Below, piece after piece: positions 15,453-25,603 of a stretch of DNA of 64,000 bases. A program made the translations under genes and the position numbers. Source of the DNA: Marisimplicoccus sp965655775 (GTDB lineage: Bacteria > Bacteroidota > Bacteroidia > Flavobacteriales > Flavobacteriaceae); contig CBFHHV010000004.1 in assembly GCA_965655775.1 (NCBI GenBank), positions 1 through 64,000 of the forward strand, read 5' to 3'. Below the pieces are notes generated by a model, which ran no database searches, was not told the origin of the DNA, and saw only the letters and a program-made list of their open reading frames with translations. Position 1 is the first letter of the stretch; every line of letters starts with the position of its first letter.

Positions 15453-17270
15453 ATGAATTATTTTACGAGAGTACTTAAATATGGCCATGATTACTCATAC
15501 TTTGCAGTACTTAATATTATATTCAATATTCTTTATGCAATTTTTAGTGCGTTGGCATTTGTTTCTTTCATTCCTATGCTTGATGTACTCTTTAAGCAAA
15601 CAAAAAAGGTTTATATAGAACCAGAGTATACAGGTATAAGGGATATAAGAGAATATGCAGAGAATTATTTCAATTATTATATATCAAAACAACTAGAAAC
15701 AGATATTTCATCAACACTTATTATAGTTGTAAGCATAGTTATTTTCTTTTTTCTTATGAAAAATATTTTTAATTATCTGGCGCTCTACAACATTACATTT
15801 GTAAAAAATGGTCTATTAAAAAAATTAAGAGAGAATCTTTACTCAAAAGTTTTACTAATGCCAATTTCATATTTTCTTAATAAGAAAAAAGGTGACTTGA
15901 TGTCAAGAATTACTGCTGATATACTGGAAATTCAAACATCATATTTGTCAATACTAGAGTTGATGGTTAGAGAACCATTAACTATCTTATTTACACTTAT
16001 TGTAATGTTTACCATAAGTCCTTCTCTAACACTATTTGTAATATTATTTATTCCTATTTCTGGGTTTATTATATCAATAATTGGAAAAAAATTAAGAAAA
16101 GATTCTAAAGAGGTACAACAACAACAAAGCAACTTTCTCTCAATAATAGACGAAACAATAAGTGGTCAAAAAGTTATAAAGTCATTTATATCAGAATCTT
16201 TCTTTTTGAAAAAATTTGATCAAATAAATAATTTACTCTTTAGGTATTCTAATAAAGTAGTAAATAGAAAAAATTTAGCTGGGCCTTTTAGTGAGTTTAT
16301 GGGAATATTAGTTATAGGGGTTTTACTATGGTTTGGTGGAAAAATGGTACTTATCAACGCATCAATTTCTGGTACAACTTTCATAGTTTTTATGGGATTA
16401 GCCTACAATATATTAACTCCTGCTAAAAATCTTAGTAAATCTTTTTACAGTATAAAAAAGGGTAATGCTGCAGCTGAAAGAGTTTTTGAAATTATTGAAT
16501 ACAATAAAGAAGTAAATGATCAAGGAAGGAGTATAGATATGAATGAGTTTAATGATAAGATAAGCTTTAAAGATTTGGAATTCAGTTATGGTAAATCTAA
16601 GATTATAGATAAGTTAAGCTTTACTATAAATAAGGGTGAAAGTATTGCCTTAGTTGGGTCATCAGGTAGCGGTAAAACAACAATAGCAAATCTTCTTAAT
16701 GGTTTCTTTAATGCAAATTCTGGGAATATCATAATTGATGGAATTAACATAGCTGATATAAGAAGAGAGTCATTATATAAGAACATATCAATTGTAACTC
16801 AAGAATCAATTTTGTTTAATGATACCATATTTAATAATATTAAAATTGGAAATTTAGATTCAAATAAAAAGGATATTATTAATGCCGCAAAAGAAGCTAA
16901 TGCACATGATTTTATTGAAAACCAAGTAAATGGTTATGATACTGTAATTGGAGATTATGGTAATAAACTATCTGGTGGACAGAAACAAAGACTTACAATT
17001 GCTAGGGCAATGTTAAAAAGCCCTTCTATATTAATTTTAGATGAGGCTACCTCATCATTAGACAGCAAATCAGAAAAGAAAATTCAGGATGCAATAAATA
17101 AGTTAATGTATGGTAAAACCTCACTAATTATTGCCCATAAGTTTTCAACAATTAAGAAGTGTGATAAAATTATTCTTATTGATAAAGGTAGGATAGTTGC
17201 GCAAGGAACCCATGATGAACTTATCAACTCAAATTCTTTATATAAAAATATGAATGAGCTACAAATCTAA
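15453..17270 (+). CDS. ABC transporter, fused permease and ATPase (MsbA-like exporter)
   Basis: A half-transporter that would act as a homodimer in the inner membrane. The 605 residues comprise a six-helix transmembrane domain (about 15-340) and a nucleotide-binding domain: Walker A GSSGSGKTTI (about 402), signature LSGGQKQRL (about 505), Walker B ILILDEATSSLD (about 527) and the switch histidine in AHKFSTI (about 563). All catalytic motifs are intact. MsbA-like members move lipid A or other glycolipids; the GT2 gene directly upstream supports a lipid-linked substrate, but drugs or peptides cannot be excluded. An extended first periplasmic loop of about 50 residues is common in Bacteroidota members. 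Confidence 0.88.
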   Translation: MNYFTRVLKYGHDYSYFAVLNIIFNILYAIFSALAFVSFIPMLDVLFKQTKKVYIEPEYTGIRDIREYAENYFNYYISKQLETDISSTLIIVVSIVIFFFLMKNIFNYLALYNITFVKNGLLKKLRENLYSKVLLMPISYFLNKKKGDLMSRITADILEIQTSYLSILELMVREPLTILFTLIVMFTISPSLTLFVILFIPISGFIISIIGKKLRKDSKEVQQQQSNFLSIIDETISGQKVIKSFISESFFLKKFDQINNLLFRYSNKVVNRKNLAGPFSEFMGILVIGVLLWFGGKMVLINASISGTTFIVFMGLAYNILTPAKNLSKSFYSIKKGNAAAERVFEIIEYNKEVNDQGRSIDMNEFNDKISFKDLEFSYGKSKIIDKLSFTINKGESIALVGSSGSGKTTIANLLNGFFNANSGNIIIDGINIADIRRESLYKNISIVTQESILFNDTIFNNIKIGNLDSNKKDIINAAKEANAHDFIENQVNGYDTVIGDYGNKLSGGQKQRLTIARAMLKSPSILILDEATSSLDSKSEKKIQDAINKLMYGKTSLIIAHKFSTIKKCDKIILIDKGRIVAQGTHDELINSNSLYKNMNELQI

Positions 17271-17307
17271 ATCTAAATCAATTAAATTTACAGCTTAATA
17301 TTCTGTA

Positions 17308-20300
17308 ATGATATTATTTTTTGGTGATCCAAGATTAAAAGTTTTTGTAGTTAAGGTTTCAGTAGAATTATCATTTGAAAATATAAAAAAGCTTTCCTGG
17401 GTTCTTGAATCAGACTTTATAGAGTTAAAAGAAATATCAGAAAAATTTATTGGTCCTAGATCCTCTATGATTACTCCATGGAGCACTAATGCTGTTGAGA
17501 TTACAAAAAACATGGGTATTAAAGATATTGATCGTATTGAGGTTTTTATTAACCATAAAATATCTGAGAAATTTGATAAAATGATTAATCAGGAGTACCA
17601 AAATCTTAATCAACATATATTTGATAATAAATCAGTTCCTGATAGAATACATTTGATAGAAAATATTTCTGAGTATAATGATGAGCAAGGACTAGCTCTA
17701 GATGATTTTGAAATTTCATATTTAGAAAATTTATCAAAAAAACTTGGAAGAAAATTATCAGACTCTGAAGTCTATGGATTTTCTCAAGTCAATTCCGAAC
17801 ACTGCAGACATAAAATATTCAATGGGAAATTTATTATTGATGGTGAGGAGAAAGATGAAAGTTTATTTGACTTAATTAAATTAACCTCCAAAAAAAATAA
17901 GAATTTTATTGTTTCGGCATACTCTGATAATGTTGCATTTATAAATGGGCCTACGATAATTCAGTTTCAGCCAAGAGAAGCTGATAAGTCTAGTTATTTC
18001 ATAAAGAAAAAAATCCAAAGTATAATTTCTTTAAAAGCTGAGACTCATAACTTTCCAACAACTGTTGAGCCATATAATGGAGCGGCTACTGGTTCTGGAG
18101 GTGAAATAAGAGACAGAGCTGCTGGAGGTACTGGCTCATTACCATTGATTGGATCAGCTGTTTATATGACTCCCTATTCAAGATTAAATGATAAGAAGAT
18201 TTGGGAAAAAAATATTAAAAAAAGAAATTGGAAGTATCAAACACCTTCAGATATTTTAATTAAGGCATCCAACGGTGCCTCTGATTTTGGAAACTGCTTT
18301 GGACAACCTCTAATAGTTGGATCATTATTTACGTTTGAACACAAGGAAGGAGATGAGATCCATTCATATGATAAAGTGATAATGCTTGCTGGTGGAGTTG
18401 GATATGGTGAGCTTAGTCAATCAATGAAAGGAAAACCTAAGAGAGGTGATATAATTGTTCTTCTTGGAGGTGATAACTACAGAATTGGTATGGGTGGCGC
18501 ATCAGTTTCATCAACTGACACTGGAAGTTATGATAACTCAATAGAGTTGAACGCTGTGCAAAGATCAAACCCAGAAATGCAGAAAAGAGTTACAAATACT
18601 ATTAGATCATTATTTGAAATGGACGAGAATCCAATTGTGTCTATTCACGATCATGGAGCAGGTGGACACTTAAATTGTTTTTCAGAATTAGTTGAGGATA
18701 CAGGTGGTGAAATATACTTAGATTCCTTACCTATCGGTGATCCTTCTCTGTCTTATAAAGAATTAATAGGGAATGAATCTCAAGAAAGAATAGGGATTAT
18801 TATCAGAGAAGAAGATTATGAAATAGTTAAGAATATTGCAGAAAGGGAAAGAGCCCCAATCTACAAAGTTGGGAAGGTTACTGGTGATAATAAATTTAAG
18901 GTGTTTGATAGAAAAAACAATACTGAAACAATCGATCTCAAAATTGATAGTTTATTTGGAGATGCTCCAAAAAAAATTATTTCTGATATAACAAAAACTA
19001 CCGAATATTCTGAAATAAAGTATTTCGCTGAAAATATTTATGATTATGTTGAAGGTGTTTTGTCACTAGAATCAGTAGCATGTAAGGACTGGTTAACAAA
19101 TAAAGTTGACAGATGTGTGACTGGAAGAATAGCTCAACAACAAACTGTTGGTGAAATTCAGTTGCCTTTAGCAAATTGTGGTGTAGTATCCTTGGATTAT
19201 GACAATTATAATGGAGTTGCAACATCTATCGGTCACTCTCCTATATCAGGACTCATAGACCCATCAATTGGGAGTATTAATTCAATAGGAGAATCCTTAA
19301 CTAATATTGTTTGGGCTCCTCTTGAGAGTGGAATTAAGTCTATATCATTATCAGCAAATTGGATGTGGCCATGTGGAAACGAAGGAGAAGATTCTAGACT
19401 ATATGATGCTGTTAGTGCATGCTCAAGATTTGCAATTGAACTTGGCATTAATATTCCAACTGGTAAAGACTCATTATCAATGGTCCAGAAATATGATAGT
19501 ATGAAAGTTAAATCTCCAGGCACTGTTATAATATCTGCCTCAGGTCATTGTGAAGATATAAGGAAAGTTGTTAAACCTGTTCTGAATAAAAAAATTGGTG
19601 ATATATATTATATTGATATGTCTTTTGATGAATTAAAGCTTGGAGGATCATCTTTTGCACAAACACAAAATAAAATTGGAACTAATGCCCCAACAATAAA
19701 TGATTCAAATAAATTTAAAGATGCTTTTAATCTAGTTCAGGATTTAATAAGAGCTAATAAAATAAAGTCTGGTCATGACATATCATCTGGAGGAATGATT
19801 ACAACTTTACTTGAATTATGTTTTTCTTCAAATAAAATTGGAATGGACATTGATCTAACTGAAATTGGATGTAGTGACACTGTTAAATTATTTTTCTCTG
19901 AAAACGCTGGACTTATAATACAATCTGACTCTGATTTAACCTCCGACTTTTCTAGATTAGGTGTTAGTTGTTTTAAGATTGGAAAAATAAATAAAGATGG
20001 GTTACTAAATATTAAAAACTTCAAAAGTGATTTCTCTTTTAATATTGAAAAATATCGAGATATTTGGTTCAGTACATCTAGAGATTTTGATAAAATTCAG
20101 ACAAAAAATAACAAAGGGGTTGAAAGGTTTAAGAATTATAAAGAACAACCGCTTAATTTTATATTTCCAGAAGACCTTGACGTAAATGTTAATTCTAATA
20201 GTAAAAAGAATGATATTAACGCAGCAGTAATTAGAGAGAAAGGAAGTAATTCTGAAAGAGAGATGGCCTACATGATGTCTCTAGCTGGATTTAATGTTAA

Positions 20301-20964
20301 AGATATTCATATGACAGATATTATATCTGGAAAAGAAGATCTCAAAGATGTCCAACTCCTTGTTGCAGTAGGTGGTTTCTCAAATTCAGATGTACTTGGT
20401 TCAGCAAAGGGATGGGCTGGATCGTTTATTTATAATCCTCAAGCAAAAAATGCAATTACAAGGTTTTTTGAAAGAGAAGATACGATTTCATTAGGAGTTT
20501 GTAATGGCTGTCAATTATTTATAGAACTTGGATTAATCAACAAAGATCATTCAGATAAGCCCAAGATGAAACATAATGATTCCAATAAATTTGAATGTAT
20601 ATTTTCAACTGTAGATATAGTTCCATCTCCTTCCATAATGTTAAATGGTCTTGAAGGATCAAGATTAGGAGTCTGGTCTGCTCATGGAGAGGGTAAATTT
20701 GATTTACCATATTCAGAAGAAAAATATTCCATAGCAGCTAAATATTCATATGATTCTTATCCTGCAAATCCTAATGGGTCTAAATTCAATACAGCAATGT
20801 TGGTATCAGATGATGGAAGACATCTTGTAATGATGCCACACATCGAAAGATCAATTCACCCTCATAATTGGGCTTTTTATCCTGAAGAAAGAGATGAAAA
20901 ATATTCACCATGGATAAAAGTTTTTAATAATAGCTATGATTGGGTGTTAAATAAGAATAAATAA
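17308..20964 (+). CDS. purL: Phosphoribosylformylglycinamidine synthase, large single-chain form
   Basis: Converts FGAR, glutamine and ATP to FGAM in purine synthesis. At 1218 residues it is the fused type found in Proteobacteria and Bacteroidota, not the PurSLQ complex. Visible parts are the N-terminal PurS-like domain, two AIR-synthetase-like halves (QVNSEHCRHKIF, LKAETHNFPTTVEPYNGAATG shown by its ETHNFPT core, SIHDHGAGGHLNC, then PTGKDSLSM) and a C-terminal class I glutaminase with nucleophile Cys1065 (LGVCNGCQLF) and MPHIERSIHP containing the catalytic histidine. The ATG at 17308 gives a good N-terminus. It lies 37 bases after the ABC gene and ends before a gap of 157 bases. Confidence 0.98.
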   Translation: MILFFGDPRLKVFVVKVSVELSFENIKKLSWVLESDFIELKEISEKFIGPRSSMITPWSTNAVEITKNMGIKDIDRIEVFINHKISEKFDKMINQEYQNLNQHIFDNKSVPDRIHLIENISEYNDEQGLALDDFEISYLENLSKKLGRKLSDSEVYGFSQVNSEHCRHKIFNGKFIIDGEEKDESLFDLIKLTSKKNKNFIVSAYSDNVAFINGPTIIQFQPREADKSSYFIKKKIQSIISLKAETHNFPTTVEPYNGAATGSGGEIRDRAAGGTGSLPLIGSAVYMTPYSRLNDKKIWEKNIKKRNWKYQTPSDILIKASNGASDFGNCFGQPLIVGSLFTFEHKEGDEIHSYDKVIMLAGGVGYGELSQSMKGKPKRGDIIVLLGGDNYRIGMGGASVSSTDTGSYDNSIELNAVQRSNPEMQKRVTNTIRSLFEMDENPIVSIHDHGAGGHLNCFSELVEDTGGEIYLDSLPIGDPSLSYKELIGNESQERIGIIIREEDYEIVKNIAERERAPIYKVGKVTGDNKFKVFDRKNNTETIDLKIDSLFGDAPKKIISDITKTTEYSEIKYFAENIYDYVEGVLSLESVACKDWLTNKVDRCVTGRIAQQQTVGEIQLPLANCGVVSLDYDNYNGVATSIGHSPISGLIDPSIGSINSIGESLTNIVWAPLESGIKSISLSANWMWPCGNEGEDSRLYDAVSACSRFAIELGINIPTGKDSLSMVQKYDSMKVKSPGTVIISASGHCEDIRKVVKPVLNKKIGDIYYIDMSFDELKLGGSSFAQTQNKIGTNAPTINDSNKFKDAFNLVQDLIRANKIKSGHDISSGGMITTLLELCFSSNKIGMDIDLTEIGCSDTVKLFFSENAGLIIQSDSDLTSDFSRLGVSCFKIGKINKDGLLNIKNFKSDFSFNIEKYRDIWFSTSRDFDKIQTKNNKGVERFKNYKEQPLNFIFPEDLDVNVNSNSKKNDINAAVIREKGSNSEREMAYMMSLAGFNVKDIHMTDIISGKEDLKDVQLLVAVGGFSNSDVLGSAKGWAGSFIYNPQAKNAITRFFEREDTISLGVCNGCQLFIELGLINKDHSDKPKMKHNDSNKFECIFSTVDIVPSPSIMLNGLEGSRLGVWSAHGEGKFDLPYSEEKYSIAAKYSYDSYPANPNGSKFNTAMLVSDDGRHLVMMPHIERSIHPHNWAFYPEERDEKYSPWIKVFNNSYDWVLNKNK

Positions 20965-21005
20965 TTTAAATTTTAGATTACTGAATTTAGTGTAAGTTAA
21001 TTTAC

Positions 21006-21028
21006 AACTAATTAATTATTAATTAGTT
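21006..21028. repeat. Perfect 10-bp inverted repeat upstream of the acyl-CoA dehydrogenase gene
   Basis: AACTAATTAA, three bases, TTAATTAGTT: a perfect palindrome with a three-base centre, 94 bases before the ATG at 21122. It could be an operator for a dimeric regulator or a weak hairpin in the purL 3' end. It lacks GC pairs and a T-tract, so it is not a good terminator. Confidence 0.6.
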
Positions 21029-21063
21029 TTATAATATATTTTAATTTGAGTATTGTAAAAATC

Positions 21064-21084
21064 TTAGACAATTAAAAAGTCTAA
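21064..21084. repeat. Short inverted repeat in the leader of the acyl-CoA dehydrogenase gene
   Basis: TTAGAC, nine bases, GTCTAA: a six-base stem between the palindrome at 21006 and the ATG at 21122. In the RNA it could form a small hairpin. The rest of the 157-base gap (20965-21121) is AT-rich and shows no reading frame, RNA gene or clear promoter box. Confidence 0.4.
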
Positions 21085-21121
21085 TTATTAAAAAAACGAA
21101 ATTTAATCAATAAATAAAAAT

Positions 21122-22912
21122 ATGTCAACAAAGAATAAAACTAAACTTAAAGGAGGAGAATTTCTTCTTAAGGAATCTCTATCAAATGAAATTTTTACAC
21201 CTGAAGATTTTTCACAAGAACAATTGATGATGAAGGAAACCATAATAGATTTTATGGATAGAGAAATTTGGCCAGATAAGATGAAATATGAAGAAAAAAA
21301 TTATGATCTGACTCTACAGGCAATGAAGAAAATTGGTGAATTAGGACTGTTGGGTGTTTCCCTTGAAGAAAAATATGGTGGTATGGGAATGGATTTTACA
21401 TCAACAATGTTAGCAGTTGATTATGTATCTGGAACATCAGGTTCTGTCGCTACAGCATATGGTGCTCATACCGGTATTGCTATATTGCCTATTTATTTAT
21501 TTGGTAATGAAGATCAGAAGCATAAGTATTTACCTAAACTTTCTTCGGGAGAATGGTTTGGTTCATATTGTTTAACAGAACCAACTGCAGGATCTGATGC
21601 AAACTCAGGAAAAACTAAAGCTGAGTTAAGTGATGATGGTTCACATTACAAAATTACAGGTCAAAAAATGTGGATTTCCAATGCTGGATTTGCTGATATT
21701 TTTATAGTATTTGCCAGAATTGAAGATGACAAAAATATTACTGCATTTATTGTACCAAATGACTCTAATAATGGAATTGAATTAGGTGAGGAAGAAAAAA
21801 AACTTGGTATTCACTCTTCATCCACAAGACAAGTCTTTTTCTCAGAGACAAAAGTTCCTATAGAAAATCTTTTAGGTGAAAGAAATGGAGGTTTTAAAAT
21901 TGCGATGAATGCACTAAATGTTGGAAGGATAAAACTTGGAGCCGCCAATCTGGACGGACAAAGAAGATCAATTTCTATTTCTACTGATTATGCTAACAAT
22001 AGAATTCAATTTAAACAACCGATCTCTAATTTTGGAGCAATAAAAGAAAAATTAGCCTCAATGGCAACTTCATGTTATGCCGGTGAATCAGCATGCTATA
22101 GGGCTGCAGATGATATTCAGTCTAAAATTGATGAGTACCAATCAACAGGTCTTAGCAAACAAGAATCTGAATTAAAGGGAATTGAGGAATTTGCTCTTGA
22201 ATGCTCTATTTTAAAAGTTGCAATTTCAGAAGATATGCAAATATGTGCTGATGAAGGTATTCAAATCTTTGGTGGGATGGGGTTTTCTGCAGAAGCACCA
22301 ATTGAAAGTGCATGGAGAGATGCTAGAATAGGCAGAATATATGAAGGAACAAATGAAATAAATAGAATGCTTATTATAGGTATGTTGTTAAAAAAAGCCA
22401 TGAAAGGAAGTCTTGATATTATGACACCTTATCAAAACATTTTAAACAATGAACCTATATCGATTGATGAAAAGTGTGACAACTTTGAAGATGAGATTAT
22501 TTTAGTTGAAAACATCAAGAAAACATTTCTTTTACTTCTAGGAAAAGCTTTTGAAAAATATGGTCCTGAGATTGACAAAAATCAACAAGTACTTCTAAGT
22601 TTATCTGATCTTGCTATTGAAGCTTATTTATCAGAATCAACACTAAAAAGGACAATTAAAAATATTAACAGAACTTCACTGGAAGATCAATATGACCAAA
22701 TAAATATGACCAAATTATACATATATGAGGCATGTCAAATAGTTATTAATAAATCAAATGATGTTATTAATAGTATAATTGATCAAAAAAATCAGGATAA
22801 GATATACAGCGCAATTATAAATAAGCTTAAGTATAGAAAAAATCCTAATGTATTTGAGTTAAAAACTAAGATTGCTGATAAAATTATTTCAGAAAACAAA
22901 TACTGTTTTTAG
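21122..22912 (+). CDS. Acyl-CoA dehydrogenase
   Basis: An FAD enzyme that introduces the alpha-beta double bond in acyl-CoA during fatty-acid beta-oxidation. Residues about 30-440 are the classical dehydrogenase core: YCLTEPTAGSDANS, KMWISNAGFADIF, and the catalytic base Glu408 in RIYEGTNEINRM, equivalent to Glu376 of the medium-chain enzyme. A further 150-residue helical C-terminal domain brings the length to 596, as in the VLCAD-like type common in Bacteroidota. The usual acetyl-CoA acyltransferase and 3-hydroxyacyl-CoA dehydrogenase partners are not next to it. A 157-base upstream gap with a palindrome suggests its own regulation. Confidence 0.93.
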   Translation: MSTKNKTKLKGGEFLLKESLSNEIFTPEDFSQEQLMMKETIIDFMDREIWPDKMKYEEKNYDLTLQAMKKIGELGLLGVSLEEKYGGMGMDFTSTMLAVDYVSGTSGSVATAYGAHTGIAILPIYLFGNEDQKHKYLPKLSSGEWFGSYCLTEPTAGSDANSGKTKAELSDDGSHYKITGQKMWISNAGFADIFIVFARIEDDKNITAFIVPNDSNNGIELGEEEKKLGIHSSSTRQVFFSETKVPIENLLGERNGGFKIAMNALNVGRIKLGAANLDGQRRSISISTDYANNRIQFKQPISNFGAIKEKLASMATSCYAGESACYRAADDIQSKIDEYQSTGLSKQESELKGIEEFALECSILKVAISEDMQICADEGIQIFGGMGFSAEAPIESAWRDARIGRIYEGTNEINRMLIIGMLLKKAMKGSLDIMTPYQNILNNEPISIDEKCDNFEDEIILVENIKKTFLLLLGKAFEKYGPEIDKNQQVLLSLSDLAIEAYLSESTLKRTIKNINRTSLEDQYDQINMTKLYIYEACQIVINKSNDVINSIIDQKNQDKIYSAIINKLKYRKNPNVFELKTKIADKIISENKYCF

Positions 22913-22917
22913 AAATT

Positions 22918-24603
22918 CTAATATCCAATTGCATTTCCATCTTTACGCGACTCTGACGCTCCATAGTAGACTTTATTTATGTAGTCGATCATTATAGCTT
23001 GGTAGCCTCCAAATGAACCTAGATCATAAATAATTTTATGACCTTTTTTCATTAATTCACGGACTTGTTTATAATCAAACCCAGTCTCTAAAGCTAATTC
23101 ACCTCCATTAATCATATCTCCACCTGTTGGTTGTTGGTCAGATTGATGCCTTATTCTAGGAGCATCACCAGCTTCCTGAAGATTCATATCAAAATCTACA
23201 ATATTTATTACTATTTGTGCATGACCTTGAGGTTGCATAGCTCCTCCCATCAAACCAAAACTTATAAATGGATTTCCATCTTTAGTAATAAATGCAGGTA
23301 TAATTGTATGAAATGGTCTTTTTTTAGGAGCATAAACATTGAAATGATTTTGATCTAGTGAGAAAAGCTCTCCCCTATCTTGAAGCATGAATCCAAGGCC
23401 TGTGGGAACCATACCAGAGCCCATCCCTCTATAATTACTTTGAATTAAAGAGACCATATTTCCTTCACTATCAGCTGTGGTTAAATATATAGTATCTCCA
23501 TTCTCAAGATTTCCAGGAAAAACTCTTTTTGCAGCTTTATCAGGACTTATTTCTTTTCTTCTTATGTCAGCATACTCTTTAGAAATAATATATTTAACTG
23601 GAACCTTGCTAAAATCCATGTCTGCATAATATTTTGCTCTATCTGCAAATGCAATTTTTTTTGCTTCAACAAAGTGATGTATATATTCAGCTGAACCAAA
23701 ACCCATAGATCTTATATCATAAGCCTCTAATAGATTTAATATTTGAAGAGCTGCAATACCTTGACCGTTTGGAGGCAACTCCCAAATATCATATCCACGA
23801 TAATTAGTTGAAACTGGATCAATCCATTCTGATTTGTGATTTTTAAGATCTTTGTAAGACAGGAATCCACCTTGATCTTGAATAAAATTTGCTATTGTAT
23901 TTGCAATTTTACCTTCATAAAAACCTTTTCTACCATCTTTTGCAATTACTCTAAGCGTGTTAGCAAGATCAGGATTTTTAAAAATTTGACCTTTTTTTGG
24001 AGTTGAATCATTTAAATAATAAGTTTCTTTGAAATTTGGATATTCTTGGAAATTATTTGAGGCAACTTTCATATAATATGATACCAACTCAGATACAGGA
24101 AAACCATCTTCAGCGTATTTAATGGTAGGACTCAGAATGTTTGCCATTGAAGTTTTTCCAAATTTGTTATGAAGCTCAAACCATCCATCTACACACCCAG
24201 GAACACTTACTGGAAGTGGTCCATATGCTGGTATACTTTTAAAATTATTTTCTTTAAAATATTCAAGAGTAAGATTTTCAGGTGATCTTCCACTTGCATT
24301 TAAACCATAAAGCTTTTTCTCTTTCTCTATCCAGACGATTGCAAATAGATCTCCTCCTATACCGTTTCCTGTTGGCTCCATTAGACCTAATGCAGAATTT
24401 GCTGCAATAGCAGCATCTATAGCATTTCCACCATTTTGCAAAATATCTATTCCAATTTGACTTGCAAGAGGGTGACTGGTAGCAACCATTCCGTTCTGGG
24501 AAATAACCTCTGATCTTGTTGAGAACATTTCACCTGTAATCCTATCTTGGCTAAATAAATTAAATGTAGAAAATAAAACTAATGCAAAAAATAAATTTTT
24601 CAT
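22918..24603 (-). CDS. ggt: Gamma-glutamyltransferase, secreted
   Basis: Hydrolyses or transfers the gamma-glutamyl group of glutathione and related peptides in the periplasm. From the ATG at 24603 the 561 residues start with a signal peptide (MKNLFFALVLFSTFNLFSQ). The large-subunit part has NGGNAIDAAIAANSALGL and PTGNGIGGDLFA; the autocleavage site is Thr375-Thr376 in IYLTTADSEGNMVS, where Thr375 should become the N-terminal nucleophile. The glycine-rich LMGGAMQPQGHAQ of the small subunit follows. A histidine often found after the two threonines is alanine here. It is the last gene of a likely operon behind the PLP beta-synthase (gap of 22 bases). Confidence 0.93.
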   Translation of the reverse strand: MKNLFFALVLFSTFNLFSQDRITGEMFSTRSEVISQNGMVATSHPLASQIGIDILQNGGNAIDAAIAANSALGLMEPTGNGIGGDLFAIVWIEKEKKLYGLNASGRSPENLTLEYFKENNFKSIPAYGPLPVSVPGCVDGWFELHNKFGKTSMANILSPTIKYAEDGFPVSELVSYYMKVASNNFQEYPNFKETYYLNDSTPKKGQIFKNPDLANTLRVIAKDGRKGFYEGKIANTIANFIQDQGGFLSYKDLKNHKSEWIDPVSTNYRGYDIWELPPNGQGIAALQILNLLEAYDIRSMGFGSAEYIHHFVEAKKIAFADRAKYYADMDFSKVPVKYIISKEYADIRRKEISPDKAAKRVFPGNLENGDTIYLTTADSEGNMVSLIQSNYRGMGSGMVPTGLGFMLQDRGELFSLDQNHFNVYAPKKRPFHTIIPAFITKDGNPFISFGLMGGAMQPQGHAQIVINIVDFDMNLQEAGDAPRIRHQSDQQPTGGDMINGGELALETGFDYKQVRELMKKGHKIIYDLGSFGGYQAIMIDYINKVYYGASESRKDGNAIGY

Positions 24604-24625
24604 AATAAATATTTGTAAACACAAT

Positions 24626-25603
24626 TTAAATAAATCCTTTATCTTTCATCCAGTAATCATTATAGATTTTTCCTATATACCTACTACCGGAGTCATGAAG
24701 TAAAGCAACAACTACTTCATTTTTTTTAAAATTTTCTCTTAACTGTAATAAACCAGCTATTGCTGCTCCACAAGAATTACCAGCAAAAATTCCTTCCTCT
24801 TTAGCTAATTTTCTAGTATAAATAGCTGCATCTTTATCAGTTACTTTTTCAAAATGATCAATTACACTAAAGTCAACGTTTTCAGGGAGAATATCTTCTC
24901 CAATGCCCTCAGTTGAGTATGGATAAATTTCTTTTTCATCAAACACTCCTGTTTCATGATATTTCTTGAAAACAGACCCATAAGTATCAATCCCCCAAAT
25001 TTTTACACTAGATTTTTTTTCTTTTAAAAATTTTCCAACACCAGATATGGTTCCCCCAGTTCCAACACCAACAACAAAATGATCAATTCTACCATCTGTT
25101 TGCTCCCAGATTTCAGGACCAGTAGATTCATAATGTGCTATTGTATTAGAAGGATTATCATATTGATTAACATACCATGAATTTTTGGTCTCCTCTGAAA
25201 TCCTTTTAGAAACAGAGTAGTATGATCTTGGATCACTTGCTTCTACGTCGGTTGGGCAAACCACAACTTCTGCACCCATAGCTCTAAGTATATCAAATTT
25301 TTCTTTTGATTGCTTATCATTTGAAACACATATTAATTTGTAACCTTTAACAATTGCCGCAAGGGCAAGCCCCATACCTGTATTCCCTGAAGTTCCTTCA
25401 ACAATAGTACCTCCTGGTTTTAATTTTCCTTCTTTTTCAGCATCTTCAATCATTTTTATTGCCATTCTATCTTTTACTGAGTTACCAGGATTAAAACTTT
25501 CAACTTTAACAAAAACATCCGATTTAACAGACTCAGTAATTGAATTTAATTTAATTAGAGGAGTATTACCTATGGTCTCTAAGATATTGTTGAAATATTT
25601 CAT
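24626..25603 (-). CDS. PLP-dependent cystathionine beta-synthase / cysteine synthase family enzyme
   Basis: A fold-type II PLP enzyme that replaces the beta substituent of serine or O-acetylserine with a thiol. Lys44 in NPGNSVKDRMA should hold PLP; GTSGNTGMGLA and GVGTGGTISGVG bind substrate and phosphate. The C-terminal segments EGIGEDILPENVDF and LLHDSGSRYIGKIYNDYW look more like the core of cystathionine beta-synthase than CysK/CysM, but the 325 residues lack the regulatory CBS domains, so both activities remain possible. Its ATG overlaps the stop of the upstream permease gene by four bases (ATGA), implying translational coupling. Confidence 0.88.
   Translation of the reverse strand: MKYFNNILETIGNTPLIKLNSITESVKSDVFVKVESFNPGNSVKDRMAIKMIEDAEKEGKLKPGGTIVEGTSGNTGMGLALAAIVKGYKLICVSNDKQSKEKFDILRAMGAEVVVCPTDVEASDPRSYYSVSKRISEETKNSWYVNQYDNPSNTIAHYESTGPEIWEQTDGRIDHFVVGVGTGGTISGVGKFLKEKKSSVKIWGIDTYGSVFKKYHETGVFDEKEIYPYSTEGIGEDILPENVDFSVIDHFEKVTDKDAAIYTRKLAKEEGIFAGNSCGAAIAGLLQLRENFKKNEVVVALLHDSGSRYIGKIYNDYWMKDKGFI

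Noticed and set aside
20965..21121. Possible small RNA or riboswitch in the longest gap.
   Set aside because: The sequence is very AT-rich, has only simple palindromes and shows no known riboswitch core; there is not enough evidence for an RNA gene.
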